Source of the DNA: Berberis thunbergii
Taxonomy: Eukaryota > Streptophyta > Magnoliopsida > Ranunculales > Berberidaceae
DNA length: 64,000 nucleotides
Direction: 5' to 3'
NCBI GenBank assembly: GCA_003290165.1
Contig: QNQO01009140.1
Span: 44,612 to 108,611 of the forward strand
The position numbers were made by a program, and so were the translations under genes. The notes under the pieces are model-generated. The model ran no database searches. It was not told where the DNA came from and saw only the letters and a list, made by a program, of their open reading frames with translations. Below, in pieces: positions 33,315-44,709 of the stretch (the stretch's first letter is position 1; the number at the start of each line of letters is the position of its first letter).

Positions 33315-36300
33315 AGCGTTAGTGTCTATTTCTATATTTTGTCATTTAATTTTCATCTTAAAATTTTTTCCGTTTGATGTTGGTTGAATTAGTGTCAGTA
33401 TATATTAGTATACATCAGAATAAAGATGGATATTCAATTAAAATATGCAAATTAACGGAATGTATATTTATATTGACATTTAATTACAAGTCATCCATGA
33501 ATACAAAAACTGTGACTTTTCTAACAAAAAGATTAGCCTATGTGACCAAAATAAAAATGTCTTTCATGTCAGTCATTCTCGAGTCATCCTTGCCACCCCC
33601 CATTAAGTGGTCTAGGTGGAGCAGAATCAGACTCATGTCAGGGGCAGTCGTGGTCGCCTCTGCGGCTGGGTCGTGCAACCGTTCAGCCTCCTCGATCAGA
33701 TTGATTTGGCTAGGTGGTTGGTTTCACCGGCCAGAGCTTCATCTAACTCGGCTTGACATCTGGTGTTGATGACCATTTCTCGATGCTCTGCTTAGTTTAG
33801 AGAGGACTTTGTAGGTCTGTTTCAGAGAACTTATTGCCATCTTCCCCATGGACGTTGCCAAAATGATGCGTTCAAATTTGTCTTTGTTGATCTCGATGAT
33901 ATTCAACCTGCAAAAATGAGCAGCGGTTAAGCCCAAGACCATCATTGTGACGGTCGAAGACACTCCAATGCTTAAGTTAGATATCATTCGAGAAAGAGTG
34001 AAAACTGTATGTAAAATTGTAGTGTGCATACTTGCATATTTTCTTCCTCATTTCACCGACTCTTATGGTGAGCGTCCCTCCCCAACTGCCCCTGCGACCG
34101 AGGGCGTGATGGAGAGAGGAGATCTCACGTAAGATCTTACCTATGCATGACTGAGTTCATTGACACTTAGCTATGCATAGGACCCAATGCTTGATTGAGC
34201 TAGTGCTGATTACTTGCGAGTGGATCTCGGGCCTGTGGCAACTCTGAGATTAGTTTTTCAAGCCTTATTGTCCTGGGTCAAGCCATAAGACCTGCACCTC
34301 TGGGGCCGGTGTGTCTTGGGTTTGGACACCTGACTTACGAACTAAACAGTAGTCTTGCGCATGAGTTCACTTGGGACTGCACTTAAGCCTTTTACGTGCC
34401 ATGGTTAGCCCATGCCACGTGTACGACTGTGATTGAGTGGCTGTTTTGATGTCTCATCACAACCAATGACGACCTTCAAATTAAATTAAAAAGCTTATAT
34501 TTTTATTGTTGTCCAATTTTTCTGATCCAAACACTCTGAAAGTAATAGATACATATTGATATTGACGGGGATCCACTAATTACTTCAAACATCCCATGCA
34601 TGAAATTTCTCGTGTCTGCAATACGTAGGATATTAGCATATCTCCGTGGAAGAACAAGGAATCTCCTTCAGTAACAAAATTTATTTTAGTCATCCATATA
34701 ATAACCCATGTAAAAACTTGTTAGTTGTCTATATAATAATAGGTCCCAAGAGCTTTTTGCTCTCGGTCTTTGATGGAGTTGAATTTGTTTATTTGTGGCT
34801 AATAATTTGTAGGATTGGGCCTAAATGTAATATTCAGATGTTGTAGTCGAAACACAAAACTTAATGAATGTATAGGCAAATAACATGATTAATAAAATGT
34901 AAGAAGATATGGGAGATATGCAAGACTTCCCTATTATGTAAACGACAACCATAAAATTAACATTTCGCAGTTCCAAAAAAAAAGTTGTATTCATACAAAT
35001 TTTAGAAAAAAATCAACATTTATAAGTGACACTTTGAAGAATTCACGTTTTTTTTTTCTTTTATTCAAACCCTAGATTTCTTTAAACTGAGAGTAAGGGA
35101 TACCATCATTCCCATTGAGAAATTGCTAGAACGAGTCGGAATTGCTAGAACGAGTTCACTTAGGACAAACTTTTTATTCTTATTTTCTATTCTCTTCATC
35201 AAAATGTGTTTTGTATTCACTAGTAGTAGTAATCCATGATATGTAGTCATTCATTCTCCAAACAAATATTGTTTTATTGTAAACACCGACACAAACAAAT
35301 TAAAGGTAATAAATGCATAAACCTCATCAATTTAGGCGGTCTAAGTATAACTTGTGATCAACCATTTTTCTAACAGTTGCAGAACACCTTACCAAACGCC
35401 TGATTAAAAGGTTGCTGAGTCGGCCATTATCATTCCAAATGTCTACTCTCCCCCATCATTTACGACAAATGAAACATGCAAATGGAACTAGATGTAAGGT
35501 TCATGATGGCCCTTGATTGTGTACACGAATATGAGTAATTGATGGCTTGGTAACCACCTATGTTTTATCAGAACCATAATCTTTTGCCACATTTCCTCTC
35601 GAAAACCATTCATCTTCAACCCCAAATGTCTATAGCTACTCAAGAGCTAAGCTCGATTAAACTCTTCCTCTTTACAGAACAGAGGACATTCACCCAATAA
35701 AGTCTCAGAAAATCTTCTTGGTTTCTTTAACTCTTGAGGTAGGTCTGTACTTGTTGAAATATACTGGGATGTTGAAAGTGTGATTTTTATGAGGGTAAAC
35801 CACCCACCCTTTTGAAAATTTTATCCTTTTCCGACTGTGAGTTTTAGATGGGAAAATGTTCATTCCAGTTATTGGGGACTGGTGAGCATTTTCCAAGTAG
35901 GTCGCCATTATGAAGTGATGCTCAATGATGAAACCGATCCTTTTTGCATGGAGTATAAACCTCTTTATGACTTTTGAGGCAACAGTGCATTGCTCCAAGT
36001 CAAGATAAGCACTTGGTCATCTATCAGATAAATGTCTGTAGGCAGGATAGTGGTTAAAAGAGTTAAAACCACAAGTAATAAACTAATTAGCAAAAAATAA
36101 AAATAAAAATATACTCAATGTAACCAAAATGGAATTTATTTGCACGTCCTATACTATCATCAACCATGCAAAATGTTAGAACATTTCAAGAAATTTATAT
36201 TAATGAGAAGTGGGGTAGCATCAATCTTCATACTTTCAGTTATCCTGAATAAACACATTAATGGCTACATCCCAACCAAAAAAAAGAAGACTTAGATTAG

Positions 36301-36673
36301 GTTATTTAGTATAGAAACTCATCCAACATTTTGGAACTTTAAATAAAGGTTACCCAGTCCTCCGATGCACATTAGTTACACTGCATTTTATCATCCAAAA
36401 AGTCACATTCTCATGCAAGTGGTATGAGTCACATTTACAAGTTCTTGTTTAGGTTAGTTTACTTATTTAATTTTCAATATCGTCAGATTGTGTTAAATGA
36501 GACATGAAAAATCAAATGCACAATTATACATAAAAATAAAATAAAAATAAGAACAAGAACAAAAACAAGAATGTCAATAATTGATGACAATGATAACCAT
36601 TTACCATGAGACAAATCAGCATAATTGAGAAACACACACTTCATATTTAAAAGAGAAAGTATATGTTCAATTA
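33315..36673. other. Intergenic stretch without a recognisable gene
   Basis: Over three kilobases of mostly AT-rich DNA. A GC-richer patch at 34,040-34,450 and short protein-like frames (for example on the minus strand at 35,705-35,998) show no known domain. No element boundaries were identified. Confidence 0.4.
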
Positions 36674-36818
36674 TGTTAACATTATATCGCTATTATCCTG
36701 AGGATATTTTTCTTTAGGATATGCCAATATTATTCTTTGGATTGAGGGATATAAGTGTTTTCCTAAAGAAAAATGTATACCCAAATAAATAGATCAATAA
36801 ATATACAATTTAATTCTT
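36674..36818 (+). repeat. 5' LTR of the outer copia element
   Basis: A short AT-rich block begins tgttaacattatatcg, has gaggatatttttctttagg and ggattgagggatataagtg inside, and runs into ttaattcttct just before a primer binding site. Short LTRs of this kind are usual for RE1-like plant copia elements. The right edge is uncertain (36,807 or 36,818), and no 3' LTR is in the window to compare. Confidence 0.6.
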
Positions 36819-36820
36819 CT

Positions 36821-36833
36821 TGGTATCAGGGCA
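36821..36833 (+). promoter_or_regulatory. Primer binding site of the outer copia element
   Basis: The sequence tggtatcagggca differs by one base from the tggtatcagagc site complementary to the 3' end of plant initiator-Met tRNA. It sits directly after the LTR and about 100 bp before gag. Confidence 0.8.
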
Positions 36834-36904
36834 ATAGAAAAAAACAGAACTAGACATAGACCCATGCCGACATACTTGACTCGAGTATAGACTCGGCGAA
36901 CAAC

Positions 36905-38183
36905 CCGAACACAAAGTTATCAGATCCGACGAAACTCTAATGAGTGACGAAAGCAAATCCGTTGTTGTTCCTGTTGTGGTCCAATTGGACAGTGCCAATT
37001 TCAATATTGGTATGATGCTTGACGAGAATAATTATGTTATGGGCTCAACTCGTTGGGATGCACATTGCTGGAAGAAAGAAGATGGGGTATCTCCGTGGTA
37101 CTATCAAGGCTCCACTAATATAATATTGATCCAAAATATGATGACCGGTATTGCGATGATCAGAAGGTCAAAAGTTGGTTGTTGTCGACTATGACTCCTA
37201 AGATCATAAAGCGATATACTTGCTTGCATACTGCAAGAAAAATATGGGATGCTATGAAAACAACATTCGTTGATGAGAACGATGAAGTTAAGGTATTGGT
37301 AGGTCTTTGACAACTTACTTTGGGGAATTGATGAAAATATTTCAGGAGCTGAATCATCGTTACAAAGTGATGATGGAAAGTGAAAATGATGTCAAAGCCT
37401 ATTGGCGATCAGTGGAACGATAGAGGGTTTACATCCCCTAACAAGATTTGATGATGTGTATGAACATGTACGAGGTGAGGTTCTGAGGAAGGAACCGGTG
37501 TTTGGGCTCCAAGCATCTTATGCAAACATTCGCTGAGAAGCTGACAGGAAGGAAGCCATGAAGGCAGAAGAACACAAGACATATGTCTCTGTCATGGCGG
37601 CCAAGGCGACTTGGCCTCCTCAGAACCAATCTGACGAATTGGGTTTGTCCAACAAAAACAGTGTTCAGCCTCCCACCAAATGTCCCCACTGTGGTTTAAC
37701 ATGACACTCTAAGAGGCACTGTTATGAGATAATTGGCTATCCTGAAAGCTGGGACAAAAGTTGTGACCCCCATTATTACAAACATCGTGCCTCTGTTGCT
37801 ACAACTAAGGATAACTCTGAACATGTAGCTGAATGCGCCTCTGCATTGGATAACTCGGAACATGTAGCTGAATGCGTCTCTGCTTTGGTCACTGCTGCAG
37901 GTAATGATAACAAGATTTTAAAGGTTTCTGCATTAATTTTGAATAATACATGGATAATTGATTCTAGTTGCACAGACCATATGACTTGTGATTCTAGATA
38001 GGTACAAGCCTTAAAACCGTCCAGTCAAAACAATGGTTCATGTTGCCAGTAGTAGTGTCATCCCTGTCCTTGGGGAAGGCACAGTCTCCCTCCCCATTGA
38101 CCTTAACCTTGATACTGTTCTAGTTGTTCCCTCTTTTGATTATAACCTTTTATCAGTTGCTCAAATTACTTTTGCTTTACAGT
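36905..38183 (+). pseudogene. Outer copia gag and protease, decayed
   Basis: From about 36,940 the plus strand encodes an RE1-type Gag in shifting frames: VVVPVVVQLDSANFNIG, LDENNYVMGS, HIAARKIW-type capsid pieces, and a zinc knuckle CPHCGLT-HSKRHC at about 37,680-37,725 with a stop codon in place of the glycine before the histidine. The protease follows at about 37,955. The active-site block reads WIIDSSCTDHM, so the usual DSGA is altered, and a stop comes a few codons later. LLSVAQIT at 38,146 marks the end of the protease domain. The frame is then cut at 38,183 by the CACTA insertion and resumes at 50,308. The element is clearly dead. Confidence 0.85.
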
Positions 38184-38204
38184 CACTACAACAAATATGT
38201 TTTA

Positions 38205-38600
38205 AGCGGGGTTTCCCAAAGCGCCGGTAAAGCTAAACATATGCCGGTTTTGAGCATTCACGGCATTATAAGAAGCGCCGAAAAGCGCCGGTAAAGGTAC
38301 ATGCCGCCAAAAGATTAACGGCGCTTTTTGTAAAGCGCCGGTTAAAAGTGACCAGTTGCGGCGCTTTGAAAGCGCCGCCAAAGATTATATTAGCGCTGCT
38401 AAATATATGGATATTACATTTCCCTTTTGTGGAAACGCCGTATTTATAGCTTTTAGTGGCGCTTTAAAAGCGCCGGTTATGTAAAAAAAATATTTTACAA
38501 TATTTGTTGCGACGCTTTTAAAGCGCCGGTTGTCTTAACAAATCTGTAAAAAAACCTACATTTTAATGGCGCTTTGGAAGCGTCGGTTATGTTAACATAC
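38205..38600. repeat. Left subterminal GCGCCGG repeat array
   Basis: About a dozen copies of gcgccggt, gcgccgcc and related words occur in both orientations within 400 bp of the left terminus, separated by ttaaaagc-type spacers. In En/Spm such subterminal motifs are the binding sites of the accessory protein (TNPA), which brings the ends together. The same motif fills the right end. Confidence 0.85.
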
Positions 38601-38782
38601 TGGAAAAAAAAATCAATAAAAATAAAAATAAAACCTGTCATTGGGACGGAAAAAACAGACTGTAAATTTTGTAATTTCATATCATCTACTAAAATCTCCT
38701 TCAGTAACAAATAAACTCAAAGCACACTAATTTTCTACGGTAACAACCATATATTACGACCTGCAACATAGGCAGTGCATCC

Positions 38783-39147
38783 TTATACATCCTTGTATTT
38801 TTCATATTCATCCATTCTATGTCTTAAACTTTTGTCATGTTGAACAACATCAAGTGCACTGAAAAGTTTTCCTCTTACTTCATTCCAAGCATAGTCCACG
38901 TTGCTTTGGTGATCACTCTTCAGGATACTGCAAAAAGGAAAAATCTAACTAAACTCAGAATAAAAAGTTAACTCAACCCTACCATCAATTCATATGCGTT
39001 AACCTTATAAAATGGTCAAGGAAAAGAACTCAAAAATGTTCATTACAGTACCCTTACCTACCAGAAGAAGTGTTTGCAGGCACAGCATCATCATCTAACA
39101 TTTTTCCAGGATAAGAATACGCCTTGCCAGACGGTGCTACTCCAGCA
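38783..39147 (-). pseudogene. Captured fragment of an unidentified gene, two exons with stop codon
   Basis: Exon one (about 39,147-39,058) reads DVAGVAPSGKAYSYPGK and then MLDDDAVPANTSSG, ending at ag|gtaagg. A 130-bp intron ends in ttgcag. Exon two (38,927-38,783) reads ILKSDHQSNVDYAWNEVR, then GKLFSALDVVQHDKSLRHR, and finishes with a stop after KYKDV. The frame is continuous across the splice. The fragment thus brings a genuine gene 3' end to the edge of the transposon. I do not recognise the family. It adjoins a myosin fragment on its 5' side without a gap. Confidence 0.6.
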
Positions 39148-39388
39148 ACATCTGATGTAATGCGGCTCTGTCGTGCTCAGAGTTTCCATTAATGATTGAA
39201 GTTGTTGCTGCAATATGGTTCATGATGCAATGATCACACAGAGCCTGTAAGATCTTATTATCAATAATTTAGTGTTTTGATCTGAGGAAAGTTCATTTAC
39301 CTTGAAACGTGTACCAATGGAAGAGAACTTGGATTGCTTTGAACTTTCCTCTGGTAAAGGAGGAAATAGATTTGTGACAAAAAAAATA
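39148..39388 (-). pseudogene. Captured myosin XI-type motor fragment
   Basis: The first coding piece (about 39,388-39,301) reads [19 protein letters not shown] and SSIGTRFK, then a donor aag|gtaaat. After a 93-bp intron ending in ttgcag, 39,207-39,148 gives QQLQSLMETLSTTEPHYIRC. This is the actin-binding loop and the strongly conserved EPHYIRC block of the plant class XI myosin head. Only about 50 residues of a motor domain of roughly 730 are present. The block ends at 39,148 by fusion to an unidentified gene piece. The preserved intron shows that genomic DNA was captured. Confidence 0.85.
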
Positions 39389-39443
39389 TTGAGAGGATAA
39401 CCATCATGTTAAGAATAGAGTCATCAAACAAGTAAAACTCTAC

Positions 39444-39932
39444 CTTTTGGAAGTCCCCTGTTGTGTGAGCAACAACATCTTCCTCAAGGGATCTCTTAAA
39501 GCGAGCATGATAGGCTTGTCTAGCCAACAACAGATCATGTGGAGACCTTGTGCAAGCTATTTCCAACAGAACCCGGTTGCTAGCAGTCCACTTCTTTGTA
39601 GCTTCATTAGCTAAGTAAGCATCACGTTCAGCAGGATCCAAAGTCCACAAAAGCACAGATCTCTGAACAAATTGTCAAGTTAATAGATATGCAGAGACAC
39701 TTTAAAGTTCAAAATGTTAAGCTTTAATTAGTAAAAAAAATTGCACATCAATCAAGGAAAAAAATGGCAGTTTCGAATTAACCAACCTCAAAATCACTTG
39801 AAAGTTCCTCTTGCAATGCCTTGAGGAGATCTTCTCCATAAATTCCAGCATAAGTTTCTCGAATAAGTTTGCGCTGTTTTGCATTTCTGTGAGCCAGTAT
39901 TGATATGATCAACTTCTCATTTGTTCCCCATC
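39444..39932 (-). pseudogene. Captured annexin fragment, two exons
   Basis: Exon one (39,932-39,787) encodes [20 protein letters not shown] and [20 protein letters not shown], the first annexin repeat with its GWGT calcium-site loop. After an intron with gt...ag borders, exon two (39,662-39,444) reads [39 protein letters not shown] and [18 protein letters not shown], ending at a good donor (ag|gtagag). Plant annexins are about 315-residue, calcium-dependent membrane-binding proteins of four repeats; about 120 residues from repeats 1-2 are present. The frame is open and splice sites intact. The start codon and the later repeats are missing, and a myosin fragment follows directly downstream. 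Confidence 0.9.
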
Positions 39933-40240
39933 CTGCAAATAATCAACCAAATGCTCAACATCATTTCATCTAGAATATAACAACTACAAAGGTGAACTTA
40001 AACAATCTAAAATCAGTTCTCAAAGAAGAAAGCTGATTGCGCATATTCTGCAACAAGCAAGAGAAGCATATCCAATCACCACTGAGGTCTGAATGCTGCC
40101 TGTTTGCGGACAGTTTTTGCGGTCAGCAGCAGATGCTGTGCGTAGGCAGAGCACTCTGTTGCAAAACAGAGTGTCATGGTTTAACCTGGGGGAATTTGTG
40201 GAATGGAACTGGATGGGCTCTCGCAAAACAGAGCGTATCC

Positions 40241-40400
40241 TTTTGCTGCTGCTGTTGCTGCGCTGCGTTGCTGTTGCTGCGCTGCGTTGATAATGCTGTT
40301 GCTGCTGCTGCTTTGCGCTGCGTTGCTGCTGCTGCTGCGCTGCATTGCTGTTGTTGCTGATGCTGGGATGCATTGCTGTTGTCTGTCGTAGCGTTGACAT
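40241..40400. repeat. GCTGTTGCT/CTG microsatellite-like tract
   Basis: Imperfect repeats of ctgctg, ttgctg and gcgctgcgttg fill about 160 bp. On the minus strand they would encode glutamine- and alanine-rich runs broken by serine, in more than one frame. They lie between the annexin and transacylase pieces. Whether they belong to another captured gene is unknown. Confidence 0.7.
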
Positions 40401-40682
40401 GCTGAGATGCGGCGACATGCGGTTGGAGCGTGTGTATGCCGGTTGATTTGGGCAGTCCGGTGTTCATTCGGGATTTATCGCAGAGGATATCAAACAGCCA
40501 TAACTTGATTTCGCAGGCACAAAATCTGACTTGTTTTTTAATGCAGAAACACTAAAATAAATTAATACAATCGGATGTCGAAGAGAACATTCAAATTTAT
40601 TGTATTATGCAATATACTGAAGAAGCCAACACAAATTGACCATGGTAATAAAATTAAAATATGATATGAAGAAATGACTTAC

Positions 40683-40972
40683 CGCCATTCGGGCCTTGAA
40701 AGATTTTGCCTTGACTTCTACTACTTCAATCCCTTTCAAACCTCCAGAGACTGCCTAGTTTCCTTGACAATGCAAAATACATGCAAAATCAGAGTCCAGG
40801 GTTGCCTAACACCTTGGCTAAGGAACACAAAACAATCCTTTCACAAACAAATTTACAGGACAGAAAAAATTTGCAATCTGAACTTTGTCTTCTTCGGCCA
40901 CTTCTTCATTAGCTGCATCACATAACAATTGGACTTTTTCTGAATCCAGTCCAATGATACTGACCATGGCAC
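40683..40972 (-). pseudogene. Captured malonyl-CoA:ACP transacylase (MCAT/FabD-like) fragment
   Basis: Exon one (40,972-40,857) reads SAMVSIIGLDSEKVQLLCDA and ANEEVAEEDKVQIANFFCP, and exon two (to 40,683) reads SGGLKGIEVVEVKAKSFKAR before gcg|gtaagt. This is the middle of the plastid malonyl-CoA:acyl carrier protein transacylase that supplies malonyl-ACP to fatty acid synthesis. Normally GNYAVSGG spans the exon junction; here the tyrosine codon position reads tag (a stop) and the first donor seems to have lost one base. The catalytic serine and histidine regions are outside the captured piece. Confidence 0.85.
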
Positions 40973-41169
40973 TTTTATAAGTTTGAGATTCCCTCATGCC
41001 AATAGCACAATTTACCACTACTGTGAAACCACCAAAGAATACATGCAGTAACAACAAGGGAATATAGACTAAGGATACATAAGAACATTACACTAGATTT
41101 AGCATACATACATGGAAAAATATCACAGGGTACAAACACACATGGAAAAAGAACATCAAAATGAAATAC

Positions 41170-41835
41170 CTTGAATGGTGGCAGTAGGGGTGGGTACTGT
41201 CGGTTCGGTTCGGTTTTGAGCCCCAAACCGATTTTGAACCGATTTAATTCGGTTTGTCCAAAACCCAAATCGAAACCGAATTTTGTATTTGTAAACCGAT
41301 GAATTCGGTTGAACCGAATTTCGGATCGGTTCAGTTCGGTTGGACCGAAATTTCAGGCTCAAGCATTTGAAAGACTTTCATTAAAACATGTCCAATTTTT
41401 TTACAAGTTCAATTTTTTTATAGACTCAATTTTTAGCCCAAAATTGAAAACTTTGAGAGAATGGGGTGATTTAGTGCAACAGGGTGTATTGCAATGCATT
41501 TGTTGCACTAATCAAGTATTGACACCTACTTTTTATTTAGTTATTTATATATATTTAATTAATCGGTCGGTTCGGTTATAAATCGGTCGGTTCAAAACCG
41601 CAAACCGATTTTGAACCGTTTATAATCGGTTCGGTTCGGTTTAAATTATTTTCTCTCTACTCATATTTCGGTTCGGTCGGTTAACCGAATTTAAATCGGT
41701 TTTTGCCCACCCCTAGGTGGCAGAATCTCCTTCTAATCGAATGATTTCCCCAATAAGGTTGTCATGACCAACACGTACAAGCTCGTACATAGCAGCCCCA
41801 CCCATTCCATCGGCAACGACGACTTGTCCTGAAAC
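41170..41835 (-). pseudogene. Captured V-type ATPase subunit A exon, split by a MITE
   Basis: After an acceptor (gacag) the minus strand from 41,835 encodes [40 protein letters not shown] and then T at 41,716, where a hAT-type MITE is inserted. The last five codons (SATIQ region) and a donor (aag|gtattt) continue at 41,184-41,170. This is the N-terminal beta-barrel exon of the catalytic A subunit of the vacuolar proton pump. The MITE landed after capture and created an 8-bp duplication of exon sequence. The residues match the family almost perfectly, indicating recent capture or a slowly evolving parent. Confidence 0.9.
41185..41715. mobile_element. hAT-type MITE inserted in the captured V-ATPase exon
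   Basis: A 531-bp element with ends taggggtgggtac and tttgcccacccctа-type (tttgcccacccecta is not implied; the last bases read gcccacccсta, i.e. an inverse of taggggtgggc). The exact 8-bp duplication ggtggcag is present at 41,177-41,184 and 41,716-41,723. The interior is dominated by cggttcggtt in both orientations. It has no coding capacity. It belongs to the same group as 6,626-7,033 and the truncated 15,240 copy. Confidence 0.9.
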
Positions 41836-42424
41836 CTGTCGAATTTTGAAGACAATCAGAATTTTTACATGACGTTCTACATATATTTCTGCAGTCTCAG
41901 TTTTATAGTAAACTTCTCAAAATCAAATGAATCATTTTATCATATTGAAACTCAGATGCAAGTTTCTAATAACTGATGAGATGTTAATGTTTTCAAATAA
42001 AGAATAAGACTTCTGTCATACTAAGTTGCACTGCTTAAGAATAGACCTCCAACCTAACATGCATTTCAAGTTTTTAACTGAATGATGATTGACTAGAGCG
42101 TACTTTTCACACAAATACTACAAACAGGAAACCTACTATCTAAAAAAAACTGAATATCTTAACACAGATCAAACTTACTCATCCAATGAGTTTGGAGATT
42201 CGCAACTTCTCATTCTATTCAAAAATCAAGTTATTTCAAACCAATAAACGAATCTAATCATACATAAATCAAGTTAAATTGAAGAAAACATAGATGAAAT
42301 CAACAAACTCAATTTCACCACTAAATCGATAAAGTCAAGCATCAATAATACACACACTACGAACACATTCACTAGTTCACTTATACACAAATCAAATTTC
42401 TGATTCATCTAAACCAATAAATGC

Positions 42425-42600
42425 CTTTGTAGAGTTCGAACCCTGAACTTGGTATCAAATTGCCAACCAAGCTAGCACCTGTTGACTATTCGGTAATCGT
42501 TTTGATAAATTTGTATTGAGTTCCAAGTTTGTTGTAACTCTGACGTACTTACCCTCTTCCCTTTATTATGATAAAATCTCTTTTGTTTATTAAAAAATAA
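42425..42600 (-). repeat. Possible SINE-like insertion
   Basis: On the minus strand tagcttggttgg (about 42,474) and gggttcgaactc (about 42,440) have the spacing and sequence of tRNA-type A and B boxes. The adjacent plus-strand end, cccttt...aaaaaataaataaataaat, looks like a LINE/SINE tail. Orientation and ends are not consistent enough to delimit one element, and no target duplication was found. Confidence 0.3.
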
Positions 42601-42688
42601 ATAAATAAATAAAAACAGAAGCATACAGAATAAACTGGCGCAGGAAATGGCTATAAGCAAAACGTGTAAACAGAAATGGTTTATATAC

Positions 42689-43743
42689 CTCATTAGGATC
42701 TCCCCACAATCTGCGTAAATAAAGATCTGTTTCTGAGACGACAATTCCAGGAGGTAGTAATTCAGCACCACGAGGATTTGTTGGAACATATATCTGGAGC
42801 AAATAAACATATTAGATTGCTGAAGGGCTACACACCACCATGTAGTATACTGAACCAGCCACTTCCTAAAAGACGGATTTTTTATCCATACTCCTGGTAC
42901 AAGTTAATAACACCATAACCACATGAATCATAGTGATATAACTCGTTCTTGTAATATTAAATATTTTTTTACCTCTTCTAAGAATCATCAGCTTCTTAGA
43001 TGAAGTTTTAATGTGGCACTGTGCAACACAAGTGTGACTTCAAAGGGTTAAGAATATAAAGATTTGAAATTTCATAGAATGTACCAGTCACCAAACATTT
43101 TGAAATTTCATATAATCACAAACCTGTCAAACATTTTGAAACCAGGTTTTATTTTGGAATGTAAGCAGGTGCAGAAACAAACGATTACCGAACAAACGGA
43201 AATCCCTTCCACAGAAAATTGTAGACTTGCAACTAAAATTACTAATATTCATGAGTTTGTTACAACAATGTCTTCTATAAGATGCTGAACATTGAAAAGT
43301 AAGTAACAGAACTAATATATTTTAAGTTTTAGGAACAGTGATTCAACATACCATGGAACATCTTCCAAAGGATATACGAATGCAAAAGCGAGAATTAGCA
43401 AACAAGCACAACTAATTAAAGTTTTAAGGAGGATCACCCTAGTAATGTTGACTGATTTATGCATGTCGTCTTTAGATCGCAATTGAAATGATTTATCATC
43501 AATGGGCACACTAGCAGATGGTAGAAGGCTCGTGGGTAAACCGAGCTGCAAGTTTGGCAAGGAATTACACGCATGAAAAAAAATAAAAAATCAATCAAGA
43601 CAGATATAAGAAATGCATCAAGTTTGAATACCTTCGTTATTGAAACAGATGGGAATGTAATACCAAGGCAAAACCCAAATATAACTGCCATAATGGTTGA
43701 GATAACAAGTCGAGCAGTGTCATTTGACTTTTTAAAAGCCCCA
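42689..43743 (-). pseudogene. Captured DUF707 gene fragment, three exons
   Basis: Exon one (43,743-43,632) reads SNDTARLVISTIMAVIFGF and CLGITFPSVSITK, an N-terminal membrane anchor. Exon two (from 43,547, following cttgcag) reads LGLPTSLLPSASVPIDDKS. Exon three (42,793-42,689) reads IYVPTNPRGAELLPPGIVV and SETDLYLRRLWGDPNE, ending at gag|gtatat. These match, in the right order, the N-terminus of plant DUF707 (PF05212) proteins, putative Golgi type II membrane proteins of unknown function. All internal borders keep gt...ag. The large C-terminal catalytic-like domain is absent. Confidence 0.88.
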
Positions 43744-44234
43744 CTGAAAATTAAGAACAGAGTTAAATAAAGCAATTGTTCTAAGGACCACTTATAGATA
43801 AATAGGTGAGACAAGCAAATTGCAGGATCTACTAGCAAAGATAATGCCTGGAGCTGAATACAAACATAAAAATTTTACAGACGTGCGCGGCATGGTCCTC
43901 ATTCTCGTACTTGTATGAAAACTCACCATCTGGTCAGTCTGCGCGGCATGCCCGATAGCTTTTCTAGTCAGCCTGGTCTGTCCATCAGCATTCCAGTCCC
44001 AACTCAGTCTTCTCCTCAGCATTTCATGCCTGATTGAAATTCTTTCAGCATTTCAGTTCCAAGTCAGTCCACTTCTCAGTATTTTCAGTTCCAAGTCAGC
44101 ATTTCAGTTCCAAGTCAGAATTAATATAATGGTTTAGAAAGATAAGGAGAATACTGATAAAAATGAAAGAAAGTGAAGAATGAAACAGAACAACTAAGAA
44201 AACCAACTCATTAACCATTTAAGCTAGCAGTCAG

Positions 44235-44285
44235 ACTTTGACAAGAGCATTCCATCCATTGAAGTCTCCAATAAGCTTAGCTTCC
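44235..44285 (-). pseudogene. Possible captured starch-branching-enzyme exon piece
   Basis: Right after a good acceptor (ctgcag at 44,286) the minus strand reads EAKLIGDFNGWNALVK. The block LIGDFNxWN is characteristic of the CBM48 domain of plant 1,4-alpha-glucan branching enzymes. Only about 17 residues are present, so the identification is tentative. The piece lies on the same strand as its neighbours. Confidence 0.45.
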
Positions 44286-44429
44286 CTGCAGTCAGAAAAT
44301 TATGAAGAAACCTGAAGTTCTCAGCCAATCAATGAACATAAACTGCAACTAACCATGATGAATACAGTGTCATTATTTCCTACTGATTTTATAAAAAAAT
44401 AACATTTAAAGGTTTCTTCAGCCAATCAT

Positions 44430-44522
44430 CGATCAACCTTGCGTCATGGAGAAATGCAAGTCCTTTTGCTGCTCCAAATGCAATCTTCATTCTAATAGAC
44501 CATGGCAGAGGAAGTAGTACTC
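44430..44522 (-). pseudogene. Captured receptor-like cytoplasmic kinase fragment
   Basis: After a ttgcag acceptor the minus strand reads LPLPWSIRMKIAFGAAKGLA and FLHDA. This is the helix alphaE region of plant RLCK-VII-type kinases, just before the catalytic loop. The following residues diverge from the family, so the captured piece ends near 44,435. The active-site HRD and DFG motifs are not included. Confidence 0.75.
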
Positions 44523-44709
44523 CTGCAACGAATAAATAACTGATAAGAGAATGCACACATAAAGCAATTATCTCAAATACGCCGCAGCTGGATTAAAAAT
44601 TCTGACTTTAAGGCTGACAGAACTATCGACAAACATTATTTCCAGGTTGTTCTCCCTCTCAAGGCCCTGTCCCTTTCACCATATCATTTCCATCACTATG
44701 ATATCCTTA

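Noticed and set aside
40020..40467. Glutamine-rich ORFs resembling a transcription factor polyQ
   Set aside because: The CTG-type repeat is open in several frames and no DNA-binding domain flanks it.
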